A program made the position numbers and the translations under genes. The notes under the pieces are model-generated. The model searched no databases and was not told the origin of the DNA. It saw only the letters and a program-made list of their open reading frames with translations. Shown here one piece after another: positions 32,278 to 42,039 of a stretch of 64,000 nucleotides of DNA. How positions within the stretch are numbered: the first letter of the stretch is position 1; every line of letters begins with the position of its first letter. The DNA is taken from contig NC_057922.1 in the NCBI RefSeq assembly GCF_018873765.1, positions 44,226,321-44,290,320 on the forward strand, given 5' to 3'. Source of the DNA: Telopea speciosissima (taxonomy: Eukaryota; Streptophyta; Magnoliopsida; Proteales; Proteaceae).

Positions 32278-32718
32278 TCATTTATCATTCATCTTAATGC
32301 CAATAAACTGGGATCCATACAGAATGTCAAGAATTTCCAGTGAATATTGCCCAAAGACACACAAACCACCTTTGCCCTTGAAATCAGGGGAACTATCAAT
32401 ATGGGCCAGCAACAAAAATTTCTTAGAGAGGCCTAACAATTTTAGAGAAACATGATTGCAACATTTGGTCTCACAGAGAAACACTAAGTCAGGATTATAT
32501 TTCTTAGCATAAATACCAACACATCTTTTAGAGAAAGCATTATTAATGCCACGGATATTCCAGGAAAAACAGATCATGTTGGTAAAAAGGTAACAAAGAA
32601 CAGACAAGGTTAAAATAAACAGAAAATGACACATGCAGTAGGGATTACAGAGAACGACAGGGCATAAAAGAGCATCGATGGAAGTGTAAATTAAGTAACC
32701 AAATACTAACAGAAACAT
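32278..32718 (-). pseudogene. LINE 2 endonuclease, N-terminal half
   Basis: MICFSWNIRGINNAFSKRCV opens the nuclease domain with its metal-binding asparagine (W-N-I-R-G). PDLVFLCETKC brings the catalytic E-T-K, and GKGGLCVFG follows. The frame meets 32,277 at a stop, so one lesion separates the halves. The 60 or so residues before MICFSW are hydrophobic and probably lie between ORF1 and ORF2. Confidence 0.85.
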
Positions 32719-33568
32719 AAATCATAAGCACAAAGAGGACAAAGAAAAAGTTAAAGAACTCAGAGTGCAAAAGGTAGAATGTTACCGAACTAGGAGTCAG
32801 TGACCCATGTACTTCCCTAGGTGCTGTGTGGACGGGTGTGCCATCAAAGTATGTGGGTTCAGCTTGAAAGGAGGCGTGGGAGGAGAAGTCCTTCATCCAT
32901 TCATGGACCAAGAGCAATAGTGCATCCGGGTCAGAGGCTTGGGCAAGAGAAGATTCCATGAGATCTTTAATGGAGGTGAAAGCCGAGAGGATGGATGGGG
33001 ATATATCAGGCTACATGAACTTATGCTTCTTGGAAGGAGGAAGGGGTACAACAGAACCCACAAAAAAAGCATTCCCGCCATCATTCAAACCCACAGAGGA
33101 GGAGGGCGGATTCTTCCCAGCATGATCAGAGGCAACAAACTCAGTCCCAGAATAGCCGTGGGCGTCTTCAAAGCCATGATCACTAGACACATTGATTTTT
33201 GCCTCAGCAGACACAACATCAGTGAACGAATCCCCAAACAGGGGCAAAGGTTGAAAATCCACGAACACAGAAGAGATAAAAGTGTCCTCACTAGAAGGGG
33301 GACTAGGATCTAGCAGCATGACAGCAGAAGAGCAATGGGTAGCATCACTCAAAGGAACCGGATCAAAGATTGAAACTTCAGGAACTAGCAGACACGCCTC
33401 CGACGTCACAGTAGGAGCCACAGCATCATAGACAGGAAGGGTTGGAGGAGCATCCACTTCCATTGAAACAAACTGACCCGGACTAGAAATCGGCAAGCCC
33501 AACTCATCAGAAGACGTAAAATCAGGCTCCAGCATGGCTACATCCATAACCGAGGAAGGGTGCATCAC
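32645..33568 (-). pseudogene. LINE 2 ORF1, C-terminal part
   Basis: Frames 33,011-33,568 and 32,645-32,959 are serine-, proline- and aspartate-rich (SSDELGLPISSPGQFVSMEV, PPSSSVGLNDGGN). This is typical of the weakly conserved C-terminal part of plant L1 ORF1 proteins, which bind element RNA. The upstream side is cut at 33,569 by the solo LTR, beyond which ORF1 continues at 36,230. A stop near 33,010 separates the two frames. Confidence 0.65.
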
Positions 33569-33569
33569 C

Positions 33570-33574
33570 GTAGA
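33570..33574 (+). repeat. Target duplication of solo LTR 1 (GTAGA)
   Basis: GTAGA at 33,570-33,574 and 36,225-36,229 brackets the LTR exactly. Confidence 0.92.
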
Positions 33575-36224
33575 TGTAATACCCTGATTTTGGACTAGGT
33601 GTAATTTGGTCTTTTTACCTAATGCAAGATTATGGCAAGCTGAAATGTAGGAACTTGGACTAGTTGGAGGTGCACATATGCATGTATGTTAAGTAGTGTG
33701 CCCTAGTGGAACACCCTCATTTTGAGTTTATTTCTTGCCTAAGTGTAGAATTAGGGTTTTATTTATAATATATATAATTTGATTTGAAAAATAATTCACA
33801 ATTAGACATTTAATTTAATTTATTAGAGGTCTAAAGTTCTATTCTTTAGAAGAGCAACTAAATATTTTATTTTTTATAATTTTATAGGGCTTAGAATGTC
33901 TGCCATGATTCTAACTTGGGAGGTCATAGATTTTAGATAGGGAAGTACTATGGATTGATAAGGAAAGGTGAGGTGGCAATCTCCAATTGGTTGAAAACTC
34001 AAACTTGGAAAAAGAAAGTCTTCATAAAATAAAATCCTAATAAAAAAAAAATTTGAACTAAAATTAAATTACCTAATCTAAAATTTTAATTTAAAAATCT
34101 TAAGTCAAGATTCATTTTAAAATATTTTCATTGGAGGACAAGTAAATAGATGTAGTTAGAGACAAAATTGGATTCTTCCCACCTTCTTTCTTGTTAGAAT
34201 TAAATCTCCATAACTAAATCCCAATCCTCATTCCTTTTATCATAAATTTGAGAGAGAGAGAGAGAGAGGGAGAGAGTAAAATTCGTGGACTATAGAGAGG
34301 AAGAGAAGAAGAAGAAGAGAGAAGAAAAAGAAGGAAATTCGGATTATGCAGAACCACCAACTTGTGGTCCAATTTTGATCCTTTTTGGAGCCAAATTTGG
34401 AAACTCTTATTTCATAATAAAACGTAGCGTCATCTCTTATCTTCATAATCCAACTTGAATCAGCCCAAACTGAGTTCTGAGCAGAGAGATATCACTAATT
34501 TATTGAAAGTAGGTCATTCTGTCAAAAAATCTGTGTTTCCGAAATCCGAGTTTATGCAATATATTGATGTTGATTTCATCATTACCTTAATCATAAGACT
34601 CCATTTAAGTGATTCTTAATTAGGAAGACATATATCAATATTATTGAAGCATTGATTTGAGATCACTTATAGAAACCCTAAATTGCTTCACACAAGGTGA
34701 GTAGATCTTCAACTATTATACTTGATATTTTCTCTTCATATAAAATTTGTTTTAAAACATTGTTTAAATCTGAAATTTAGTTTTAGATTGAGATTTATCA
34801 TGCCAAAAACATATTTCATTCATGCTTTTTACTCAATTAAATTGTTCACACATGATTGCTTGCAAGGAATGGTGATTTTCTTATGATTTAAGTCACATAT
34901 GTGTGAGCAGAATTTTAATAATGTCATGTTTATAGACTAATGAATCCAATGCCTATTTGTTGATAGTATGATAAAGGTCTATGAACGATTCTTCATGATT
35001 ATAATCTAATGTATGATATTTTTGGATGATGGATTTAAATCTGATTTTTATTTGATTTATCGATTTATATTCTATTGGAATTGAATATGCTTGATGACAA
35101 CTTTGTGCAAAGATTTTGCCAAATCTTCTCGATTTATGTATTGCATTCTATGCCATGATATGTTGATGAAACTCGATTTATTTTTAAGTTTTTTTTTTTT
35201 CTTTCTTTTACAACTCTTAAATAAACGTTTTAGTATTTGGAATATAGGGAGTGGCTAACCCTAAATTCTAGACTTGTTGTATAGCTTTATGTATAAGCAT
35301 GGATGTTCTTTTCTGTTACCTTATCGACATAGGTAAAAGTGTTGGGGTAAGGATAAGTCGACGGATTTTTGAGCTACGGGCTTACCCTTATTGGAGATAT
35401 ATGGACTACTAGAAAGAGGAGTGATGATCAAAAACTCTCCAGGAGTGCAGGGGCAAGTTTGGTCACTAGTTTCTCCATTAGTTTCTTGATGGAGAGGGGA
35501 CAGTGGTGTTATAGTTAATCATAGTTGGAGTTCATACGCCGCTATCATGAGGGTCTTGAGTAGTGTATGGTTACTAGCTCACACTAGTCCATTAGGGAGT
35601 GATGTGTTTGTTATTTTATGTTCTTTCGATATATCTTTTATTGATTGTTGTCATATATACTTTTCATTACGGTAGTGGTGATAAGCAAATATGGTTATGA
35701 TCATTTTGTTTTCTTTTTAGGATCTATATATACATACTGTTGTATGTCTTTACATTTTGTATTACTTGTGCATGTTTTCACACATGTATAGTTGTTGTGG
35801 ATTTACTTGCTAAGCTTTTCCCGAAGCTTACCCTCACCATTTTTCAGATGAACAACTTTATGAATGCGAACCTGGATGTGATGATGTACTAGAGGAGGAG
35901 GTCCAAGAGGACGAAGCATTTGGAGTAGAAGATGGCAACTACTATTAGAAACTTTACACTTTCTTTAAATTTTAGAAGAACTTATAGTTTGTTAGAGTTT
36001 AATTAACTTTTTTGAGATTGTAACCTTTATTTAAGAATTTTAAGTTTAATTTGAAAGTTGTAATAGCTTAGTTTAACTACCCTACTTTATTTGAAGTCTT
36101 AATCTATGCATTTTAGACTTGTGTTTGTGTTTTGGTTCTACTCCGGTTCATATCTCCTTGACATAAACGATCTTGTGGACCGTCAATGTCCCTAAACCGC
36201 TAGGGTGGTTTTGGGGGCGTTACA
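33575..36224 (+). mobile_element. Solo LTR 1 (2,650 bp) nested in LINE 2 ORF1
   Basis: Starts TGTAATACCC and ends GGGCGTTACA; these are imperfect inverted ends (8 of 10). A perfect 5-bp duplication flanks it, and no internal domains are present. Length and the TGTAAC-type ends fit LTRs of Ty3/gypsy elements such as the Tekay/Del group. It holds a GA-rich block (34,250-34,330), several T-runs and a late CCTCACCATTTTTCAGATGAAC segment. The segment CTTTTCCCGAAGCTTACCC has a counterpart in the reverse-oriented LTR at 59,149, so two family members are present. The internal region was presumably lost by LTR-LTR recombination. Confidence 0.88.
34250..34276. repeat. (GA)n microsatellite
   Basis: GA repeat in solo LTR 1, followed by a wider purine-rich stretch to about 34,337. 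Confidence 0.85.
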
Positions 36225-36229
36225 GTAGA

Positions 36230-37068
36230 GTTGATATAAAGAGGGTGAGTGAGGGCCGACTCAAAGTTCCCCCACGGAATCCGTCGGCTCAAAGATGGTT
36301 TGACAAAGGAACAAAATTTTGCAACATGGAAGAAACGACCATAGCGGTAGCAAATTTTGAAAGCTTCATACTTAAAGGAAACGGGCAGCGAATCTTCATT
36401 AGGTTTGCGGATAATGGAGGTTAAACAAACTTGCTGTTTAAGCTTGAATAGAACCTTCGCCCACACCACACCTGCTACAGGAGCAGCATCATTGCTATGA
36501 AAGTGAAGATCAAGAAGTTTACCAATACATGAAACCGCCTGTTTTACCGTGTTAAAAGAACAGAACTCAGCCGAAATGGAGCAAAGATGCACCCAAATAG
36601 GAAAAAATTTCAGTTCATAAGCATATCGATCGTCATCCAGTGCATGTTCAACAAGATTAATAAGAGTTCATCCGCACCACTAGGGACCAAGATCCCAGAC
36701 TTTGTCCCGCTCCGACTACTATTAAACTCCATTATAAACCCCCCCCCTTTCTCATAACAACATAGATACACGGCTCCCGTAGACTCCCAGAGGTCCACCA
36801 ACTTCGCACAGAGAGAGTCCTGGGAAGGGTGAGGATAGCCAAGGGTAAAGCCATATAAAATCTTAGAAGCTAACAACGGCCGGATCCCACTACCATCCAA
36901 AGAACTCTGCTGATCAGTCACTGGAACCCTCCATACAGCAGAAGGAAAACGTCGTTGGGAAGAATCAGTCTGAAAACCACCAGACCTTGTAGCACCACGA
37001 CCATGAGCCGCAATCACAGACTGACAATGACGAGAGGAAGATTGAAACTGTGACATAGTACAAAGCAC
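36230..37068 (-). pseudogene. LINE 2 ORF1, N-terminal part
   Basis: Two frames (36,610-37,068 and 36,200-36,592; the last 30 bases of the latter lie in the LTR). The first holds KILYGFTLGYPHPSQDSLCA and KLVDLWESTGAVYLCCYEKG, in the style of the DUF4283 domain of plant ORF1 proteins. The second has SIIRKPNEDSLPVSFKYEAF and then CYRYGRFFHVAKFC, a zinc knuckle in which the second cysteine of C-x2-C-x4-H-x4-C is Y. ORF1 is frame-broken near 36,600 and then split by solo LTR 1. Confidence 0.75.
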
Positions 37069-37421
37069 AGTCTCAACAGAAAAAGAAAAGAGAGAAAGAA
37101 CAGAACCACTAACAGGGCAAAGTAAAACTCCAGACTAGAGAACGCCTAGACCGGAGAAGAGGGTAGAAGAAGAAAGGAAAAAGAGAGCAAGAATAGTAAT
37201 CGCGTAGAATGGGGTAGTATGGGAAGAAAAAGGAGGAAAAAGAGGGAAAGAATATGAAGCGGCGGGACCGATGGCACAGTCGTTCGCATAGTACCCAGGT
37301 AAACCTAGAGTCACTTACCAAGGACGGGCCCCAAAAAAGATTAAAGAGGATAGGAAGTGGAAAAGAGGGGTGTTGGGACTCAAAAGATGGAAAGAAGTTA
37401 CGTCAAAGTTGGACTCGGCTC

Positions 37422-37586
37422 CTGTCAATCCAGGCAGCGTGCAGCCATGTGCAGCACCTGAGTGAGGTGCTGCGCATTTACCGCCTTACCCCCTGCCCAA
37501 CGCCTTGCCCAAGTAGGGGTAAGGCGATAAATGTGCAACGCCTCACTCAGGTGTTGTACATGGCTGCACGCTGCCCGGATTGACAG
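37422..37586. repeat. 165-bp near-perfect hairpin in LINE 2 5' region
   Basis: The sequence starts CTGTCAATCC(A)GGCAGCG and ends with its complement CGCTGCC(C)GGATTGACAG. Pairing continues through GTGCAGCCATGT(G/A)CA, CACCTGAGTGAGG and TACCGCCTTACCCC, giving arms of about 75 bp with few mismatches. The left arm also contains a small perfect palindrome, GCAGCACCT-GAGTG-AGGTGCTGC. It is most likely a fold-back MITE. I found no convincing flanking duplication. Confidence 0.85.
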
Positions 37587-37698
37587 AATCTTTTGGATAC
37601 TTTGGATAAGACCTTGATGGCCAACCAACTTGTTCAAGAGAAGAGAGTCCGCGTTAAGGAGGCGAAACGCTAAAAGGGGATTTGTTGTTGAACCCTAA

Positions 37699-37771
37699 TC
37701 CTGGCATGAGATCCGGATATTCGTTAGTTAGGCTTTCCATCCTGGCATGAGATCCGGATATTCGTTAGTTA
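37699..37771. repeat. 41-bp tandem duplication at the LINE 2 5' end
   Basis: The 32-bp word starting TCCTGGCATGAGATCCGGAT occurs at 37,699-37,730 and 37,740-37,771, separated by GGCTTTCCA. That spacer is the reverse complement of TGGAAAGCC, the core of the target duplication that starts at 37,781. Confidence 0.9.
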
Positions 37772-37780
37772 ACCTTTTTT

Positions 37781-37795
37781 TGGAAAGCCTTCTCT
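37781..37795 (+). repeat. Target-site duplication of LINE 2, right copy
   Basis: TGGAAAGCCTTCTCT, 14 of 15 bases identical to 28,536-28,550. Confidence 0.8.
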
Positions 37796-38043
37796 TAATC
37801 TGTTTCTTTCGACTGCCTAATAAAAAGTCCATTCTCATTGAGGAATACGTGGATCGCCTTAGATCTATCTGCTTTTTTTGTTGGTAAGACAACAATTCTA
37901 TCTTTTCTTCTTTTCCTCTTTTCCGATCTATAAAAAGTGTGTAAAATGTAATCCTTACCGTCACTAATCCCAATTCATCTTTTTTCTCTCTGCAAATTTT
38001 CTTGGAGGAAAAGTAATTTTTTCTTAGCTTACACAGCTCAAAC
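37796..38043 (+). promoter_or_regulatory. Aldolase 5' leader and remaining promoter
   Basis: Only 248 bp separate the LINE 2 duplication from the aldolase ATG. The stretch is T-rich with TCTTTTCTTCTTTTCC pyrimidine tracts and a CTATAAAAAG word at 37,927-37,936, which is a candidate TATA box about 110 bp from the ATG. Elements further upstream have been displaced by the LINE. Confidence 0.45.
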
Positions 38044-40131
38044 ATGTCTTGCTACAAGGGGAAGTACCATGGTAATGTGCTTCGTTTCTCTACTGGTCTT
38101 TTTTTTCTTCTAGTTTTATTTTTGGATTCCATTGGGATTTTCTTATTGTGCCTCTGTAATAGTGTTGGATTTGATTTTGATCTAGTAATTTGTTTTTGGT
38201 ATCTTTTATCGATGTTGTTTGATGAGTTATTTCTTACGTGATTTCATTTGGTTTGTACTTTGTTTGACCAACCAAATTTGTTTTTTCTTATTCTTCTTAG
38301 ATGATCTGGTCTGGTAATGTCGTCGTACTCGTATATATTTGATCGTTTCAGATCTATTATCCAACATGTTATTCTCTTATGTGGGTTCTTAATTTTCAAT
38401 TTTCTTCGATGTATCAGATATTTGGTTTGGTTTCAATTTCTATTTTCTTGTCGTTAATGGGTGTAGTTTTATCTTTAAAATATGAGATTCGTATTTGTCT
38501 ATCAATCGTTCGATTGATTGTTGGAGTGAGTCTTGGAGAATTTTGAAGAGTTCATTGTAGCTTTCTCCTTTTTGTTTCTCTTGTTTGGTTTCTGCCAATT
38601 AGCCATGCAAAAGTCTGAATCTTTCTAGGATTCTCTTAACCCCGACTCTACAAGAGTTGAAGATCAAGGAAATAGAGTGATGGGTTCTCAAGTATTTCAT
38701 ATCCTACTGAGTCGAAAGTGATGGATTGAAATCTTTTTAATAGGGATGAGAGGGTAACCTTCAAGGCCCTACCCTGTTTTTAGCCAGTATTTGAGCCTCA
38801 TTTTCAATCCTCATGAGCGCCAGGAAGATGTCTTTCTTTCACTTGACATAAATCACCCCAGTTATTGAGAATAATAATTTTTTTTCTCTCAAAATCCATA
38901 TTTGTTCATGTAATTTGCAGTTTTGGCCCTGCTATTGTTCTCTGTTTACTAATTCTCCTCTTGATTTTTCCTGAGCCTTCACCTTTTCTTTCCACAGAAC
39001 CGTTCACATTGTTGGTTTTTTGGGGTTTAATTCCCAATATTTCTGATCAAATATGTCATCTTAGTAGCAACTGTGAATTGATGAAATTTTTTCAAACATT
39101 TAACGATCATCCCTTCCATTGTTGCAGATGAACTCATTGCCAATGCTGCCTTCCTTGCCACACCTGGAAAGGGTATCCTAGCTGCTGATGAGTCCACTAT
39201 GACTGTTGGCAAGCGTCTAGCAAGCGTCAATGTCGAGAACACCGAGCCTAACAGGCAGGCACTACGTGAACTTTACTTATGCTGCCCTGGTGCTCTCCAA
39301 TATCTAAGTGGTACAATCCTCTACGACGAGGGCGTTTTCCAGAAAACCGACGATGGTAAGCCTTTCGTCGAAGTCTTGAAGGAAGCAGGAGTTCTTCCTG
39401 GCGTTAAGTCTGACAAGGGATATGTTGAGCTTTATGGCACCAATGGTGAGACCACCACAACTGGACTTGATGGACTTGCTCAGCGCTGCCAGAAGTATTA
39501 TGAAGTCGGTGTCCGGTTTGCTAAATGGCGTGGTGTGTTCAATATTGGTCCTAATGAACCTTCTCCACTATCCATCCATGAGAATGCTAATACGTTGGCA
39601 CGCTCTGCCATTATCTGCCAAGAGAATGGCCTGGTTCCAGTTGTTGAGGCAGATATCCAAGTCGTCGAGGGTGCTCATGACATTGACATGTGTGCGGATG
39701 TAACTGAACGTGTTCTTGCAGCGGTCTACAAGGCACTGAATGATCATCATGTCCTGCTAGAGGGTACTCTGTTGAAGCCCAACATGGTGATCCCTGGAAA
39801 AAAGGCCAAGAAGGCATCTCCAGAGTTGGTGGCAGAGTACACAGTGCGGGCTTTGCAGCGAACAGTACCTCCTGCAGTTCCTGGTGTGATGTTCTTGTCC
39901 GGTGGAATGAGTGAGGAGGATGCATCGCTGTACCTCAATGCCATGAATAAGCATGAGGCTAAGAAGCCATGGACTCTATCATTCTCCTTTGGACGTGGTC
40001 TGCAGCACGGTGCATTGATGATATGGAAAGGGAAAAAAGAGAACGTCGAAGAAGCACGGGCTTGCTTCCTGAAGAGGTGCAAGGCAAACTCAGAAGCTAC
40101 CCTTGGTACCTACAAGGGTGAATCTGCCTAA
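38044..40131 (+). CDS. Cytosolic class I fructose-bisphosphate aldolase, C-terminal tail lost
   Basis: Aldolase reversibly cleaves fructose 1,6-bisphosphate in cytosolic glycolysis and gluconeogenesis. Exon 1 (38,044-38,071) encodes MSCYKGKYH, a 1,056-bp GT-AG intron follows, and exon 2 (39,128-40,131) encodes the rest; 343 residues in all, with no plastid transit peptide. Catalytic residues are present: ILAADEST (Asp33), KWRG (Lys146, Arg148), PVVEAD (Glu187), [12 protein letters not shown] (Schiff-base Lys229) and FSFGRG (Arg303), rabbit numbering. The usual ADESTGT is ADESTMT and LSGGQS is LSGGMS, so this is a divergent paralogue. The frame stops after TYKGESA. One base over, the next sequence reads VSEALHVKDY, the conserved tail, so a one-base shift removed the tail with its catalytic C-terminal tyrosine. 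Confidence 0.9.
38072..39127 (+). other. Aldolase intron 1
   Basis: GTAATG donor at 38,072 and TTGTTGCAG acceptor ending at 39,127. The intron is T-rich. It splits the codon for the Asp that follows MSCYKGKYH, so exon 2 opens with the conserved [15 protein letters not shown]. Confidence 0.88.
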
Positions 40132-40200
40132 TGGAGTAGGTGTCTCTGAGGCTCTCCATGTCAAGGACTACCTAGTACTGAAGAAGTTTTTTTGGGTTGT
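40132..40200 (+). pseudogene. Out-of-frame aldolase C-terminal tail
   Basis: In the frame one base removed from the CDS, this stretch reads [14 protein letters not shown]. It aligns position for position with the plant aldolase tail (G-x-G-A-A-E-S-L-H-V-K-D-Y-K-Y). After KDY the frame continues LVLKK without a stop at the usual place, so a second change is needed to explain the missing terminal K-Y-stop. It now serves as 3' UTR. Confidence 0.75.
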
Positions 40201-40216
40201 CCTGCTATTTTTATTA

Positions 40217-40573
40217 TTATCCATAAATAAAATAAGAAATAGGAAAATGGGGAGCAGCAGTTCCTCCTTGAACCCGTAATGAGGTTTTCATCTTTTGTAT
40301 AATTCCGTAGTTAGGGGAGTGATGAACTAAGTTTGTAGAAGTTTGTAGTTGAGATTTTAAATCTGAGTTTATCCTTTCAGTTGGAACTCTTTGGAGTCTT
40401 TTCTTTTCCTTCTTGGTTTTCTCATAGCCTGTGCCTTTGGTAGAATTGGTGGTAGCAAATAATTTGTTGAATTTGTTAGTTTTGAACTTGGACCAGGGTT
40501 TCCTCAAGCCTCTACTGATGGCCATCATTAACCTTGGAATGGTGCCCGGGAATAATGAGTTTTCCTTCGCCAT
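40217..40573 (-). CDS. Hypothetical basic protein, 118 codons, convergent to aldolase
   Basis: The minus-strand ATG at 40,573 opens MAKENSLFPGTIPRLMMAIS, then a very basic KPWSKFKTNKFNKL and KKEKKRLQRV. Upstream on that strand are CTAGGGTTTCAGATTTGAAA and, at about 40,850-40,862, a TATATATACTAG word that could be a TATA box. That arrangement is promoter-like. No family is recognised, and the end lies against the aldolase 3' UTR. It may be a true first exon or a chance frame. Confidence 0.25.
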   Translation of the reverse strand: MAKENSLFPGTIPRLMMAISRGLRKPWSKFKTNKFNKLFATTNSTKGTGYEKTKKEKKRLQRVPTERINSDLKSQLQTSTNLVHHSPNYGIIQKMKTSLRVQGGTAAPHFPISYFIYG

Positions 40574-40861
40574 GGGTTAAGGTGAACTTTTCTCCCCTAG
40601 GTTTCAAATCTGAAACCCTAGCTCCACACAAAAACCTAGAACATGAATACATAAATCTATAATTAGAGATTGAATGTACCTTCAACTTTTCGTATATTGA
40701 TAACGATTGGACTATTGAATCCCTTGGTGTAACATCATTGACCACACGCTTAGATATGAGTCATCTATAGCCTTTTGTCACTCCACGAGTCTCTTCTTTG
40801 TGGGAGAAAGAGGGGAAAATATATGATAAAGGCTGAAGGGACCCAAGACTAGTATATATAA

Positions 40862-41870
40862 TACCTCAACCCCAATCTCAGTTCTACAATGAGTTGGGTT
40901 GGCCTATCTCGATGTTCGGTTCATATGTAGATTCCCACTAACTGACTAACCCAGTTATCAATTAAGCCCACATAGCAACTGTAATACTTGGGACCCATGG
41001 CACACATAGCCTCTGCTGTACCGTTGGATGTGCACTGCCGCCCGCCGATAATGTAGAGGATTTTTATCCCTCAAGTAATACTTGTGCCCAAAATCCGAGG
41101 GATTTTTGAACATTTTGCGTTTTGTCACATATTCGATGTCGACAGCTAATTGAGGATTATGATTTTGATGCTCGAACTTGAGCTAAGAAGATTCGTTTTA
41201 TTAAGTATCTATTTTATTGGTCTTGTACACAAATTATCAACTATAGAGAGAGATAAGGTTCAAGACCCCATATGGGCATTATGGAGGTTTTATTTAAGAT
41301 TTTATATTTTACCAAAAAAAAAAAGATTTTATATAATAATAAATAAATACAATCATGGGGGAGAGAGAGAGAGAGAGAGAGTTGGAAGGTGAGAGACAAG
41401 GGGAGAATATGTTGGGCAATTAAAAAAAATAGGGAAAATTTAACGACACCCCTTACAGTTTGGCATAATGACACAAACACCCCAAAAGCTTTCAATATTT
41501 CACGGACCATCCCTCATGTTATGAATTTATTACTATTAAGTCCACTCGTGTTTACAATTAAGTGATGATGTCATTGGGTTACCTCAAACTACACTTACAA
41601 TAGGGTGAATTTACCATAATACCCTTATTTCTCTTGCCTCTTCACCAACCCACCATGGCACCAAAAGGATTTCAGGGTTTGCCACTGCATATAACCCTAC
41701 CCACTGAACTCACTGGAGTTAAACTTATACAATTTCTAGAGCTATCACTGCAGAGTGCAGATTGAACTAATTGGTCCTTCCAAAATTTTCCCATGAGAAG
41801 CCCCAAAGAACATAAACCCAATTCAAACCAAGAGCTGGAAATTCCCCCCCCCCCGGGAAACATCCAAGTA
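40862..41870. other. Intergenic, no supported gene
   Basis: Contains a (GA)n tract at 41,360-41,381 and a short repeat-like segment (GACACCCCTTACAGTTTGGCATAATGACAC, about 41,443-41,472) of the style found in old plant repeats. A C-run lies at 41,845-41,854. Confidence 0.4.
41360..41381. repeat. (GA)n microsatellite
   Basis: Eleven GA repeats. Confidence 0.9.
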
Positions 41871-41875
41871 ACATA
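41871..41875 (+). repeat. Target duplication of copia C, left (ACATA)
   Basis: ACATA here and at 46,875-46,879 flank copia C exactly. Confidence 0.85.
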
Positions 41876-42039
41876 TAATAAGAAATGAGGAAACAGAGTA
41901 GTTTGGAATGATTCTCACCAATACGTGAGAAGACATAGCAGTGTTTATTTATATAGTAAAAGTTGAGAAGACTTGAGTTATTACAAGAGAACCGCAAGTG
42001 GACACATGGAGACCACGTGGCCTAAACAGAAATAACAAA

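Larger units (their letters stand above)
28551..37780 (-). mobile_element. Near full-length L1-type LINE (LINE 2) with nested insertions
   Basis: Minus-strand LINE. From the tail (T-runs at 28,551-28,573) it reads RNase H-like region, zinc-binding region, RT, two endonuclease frames, ORF1 C-terminal part, a nested solo LTR, ORF1 N-terminal part and a 5' leader. A 15-bp near-perfect duplication brackets the whole. Without the 2,650-bp LTR it is about 6.6 kb, normal for a complete plant L1. Several frameshifts (for example about 31,795 and at 32,277) disable it. It is closely related to LINE 1. Its 5' end lies 264 bp from the aldolase ATG, inside what should be that gene's promoter. Confidence 0.88.

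Noticed and set aside
33575..36224. Host intergenic sequence with a TATA-rich promoter between two ORF1 halves
   Set aside because: Exact 5-bp duplication and inverted TGTAAT/GTTACA ends identify it as a solo LTR.
39747..40082. Several long minus-strand frames across the aldolase exon
   Set aside because: Antisense shadows. Codon bias of the sense strand keeps them open.
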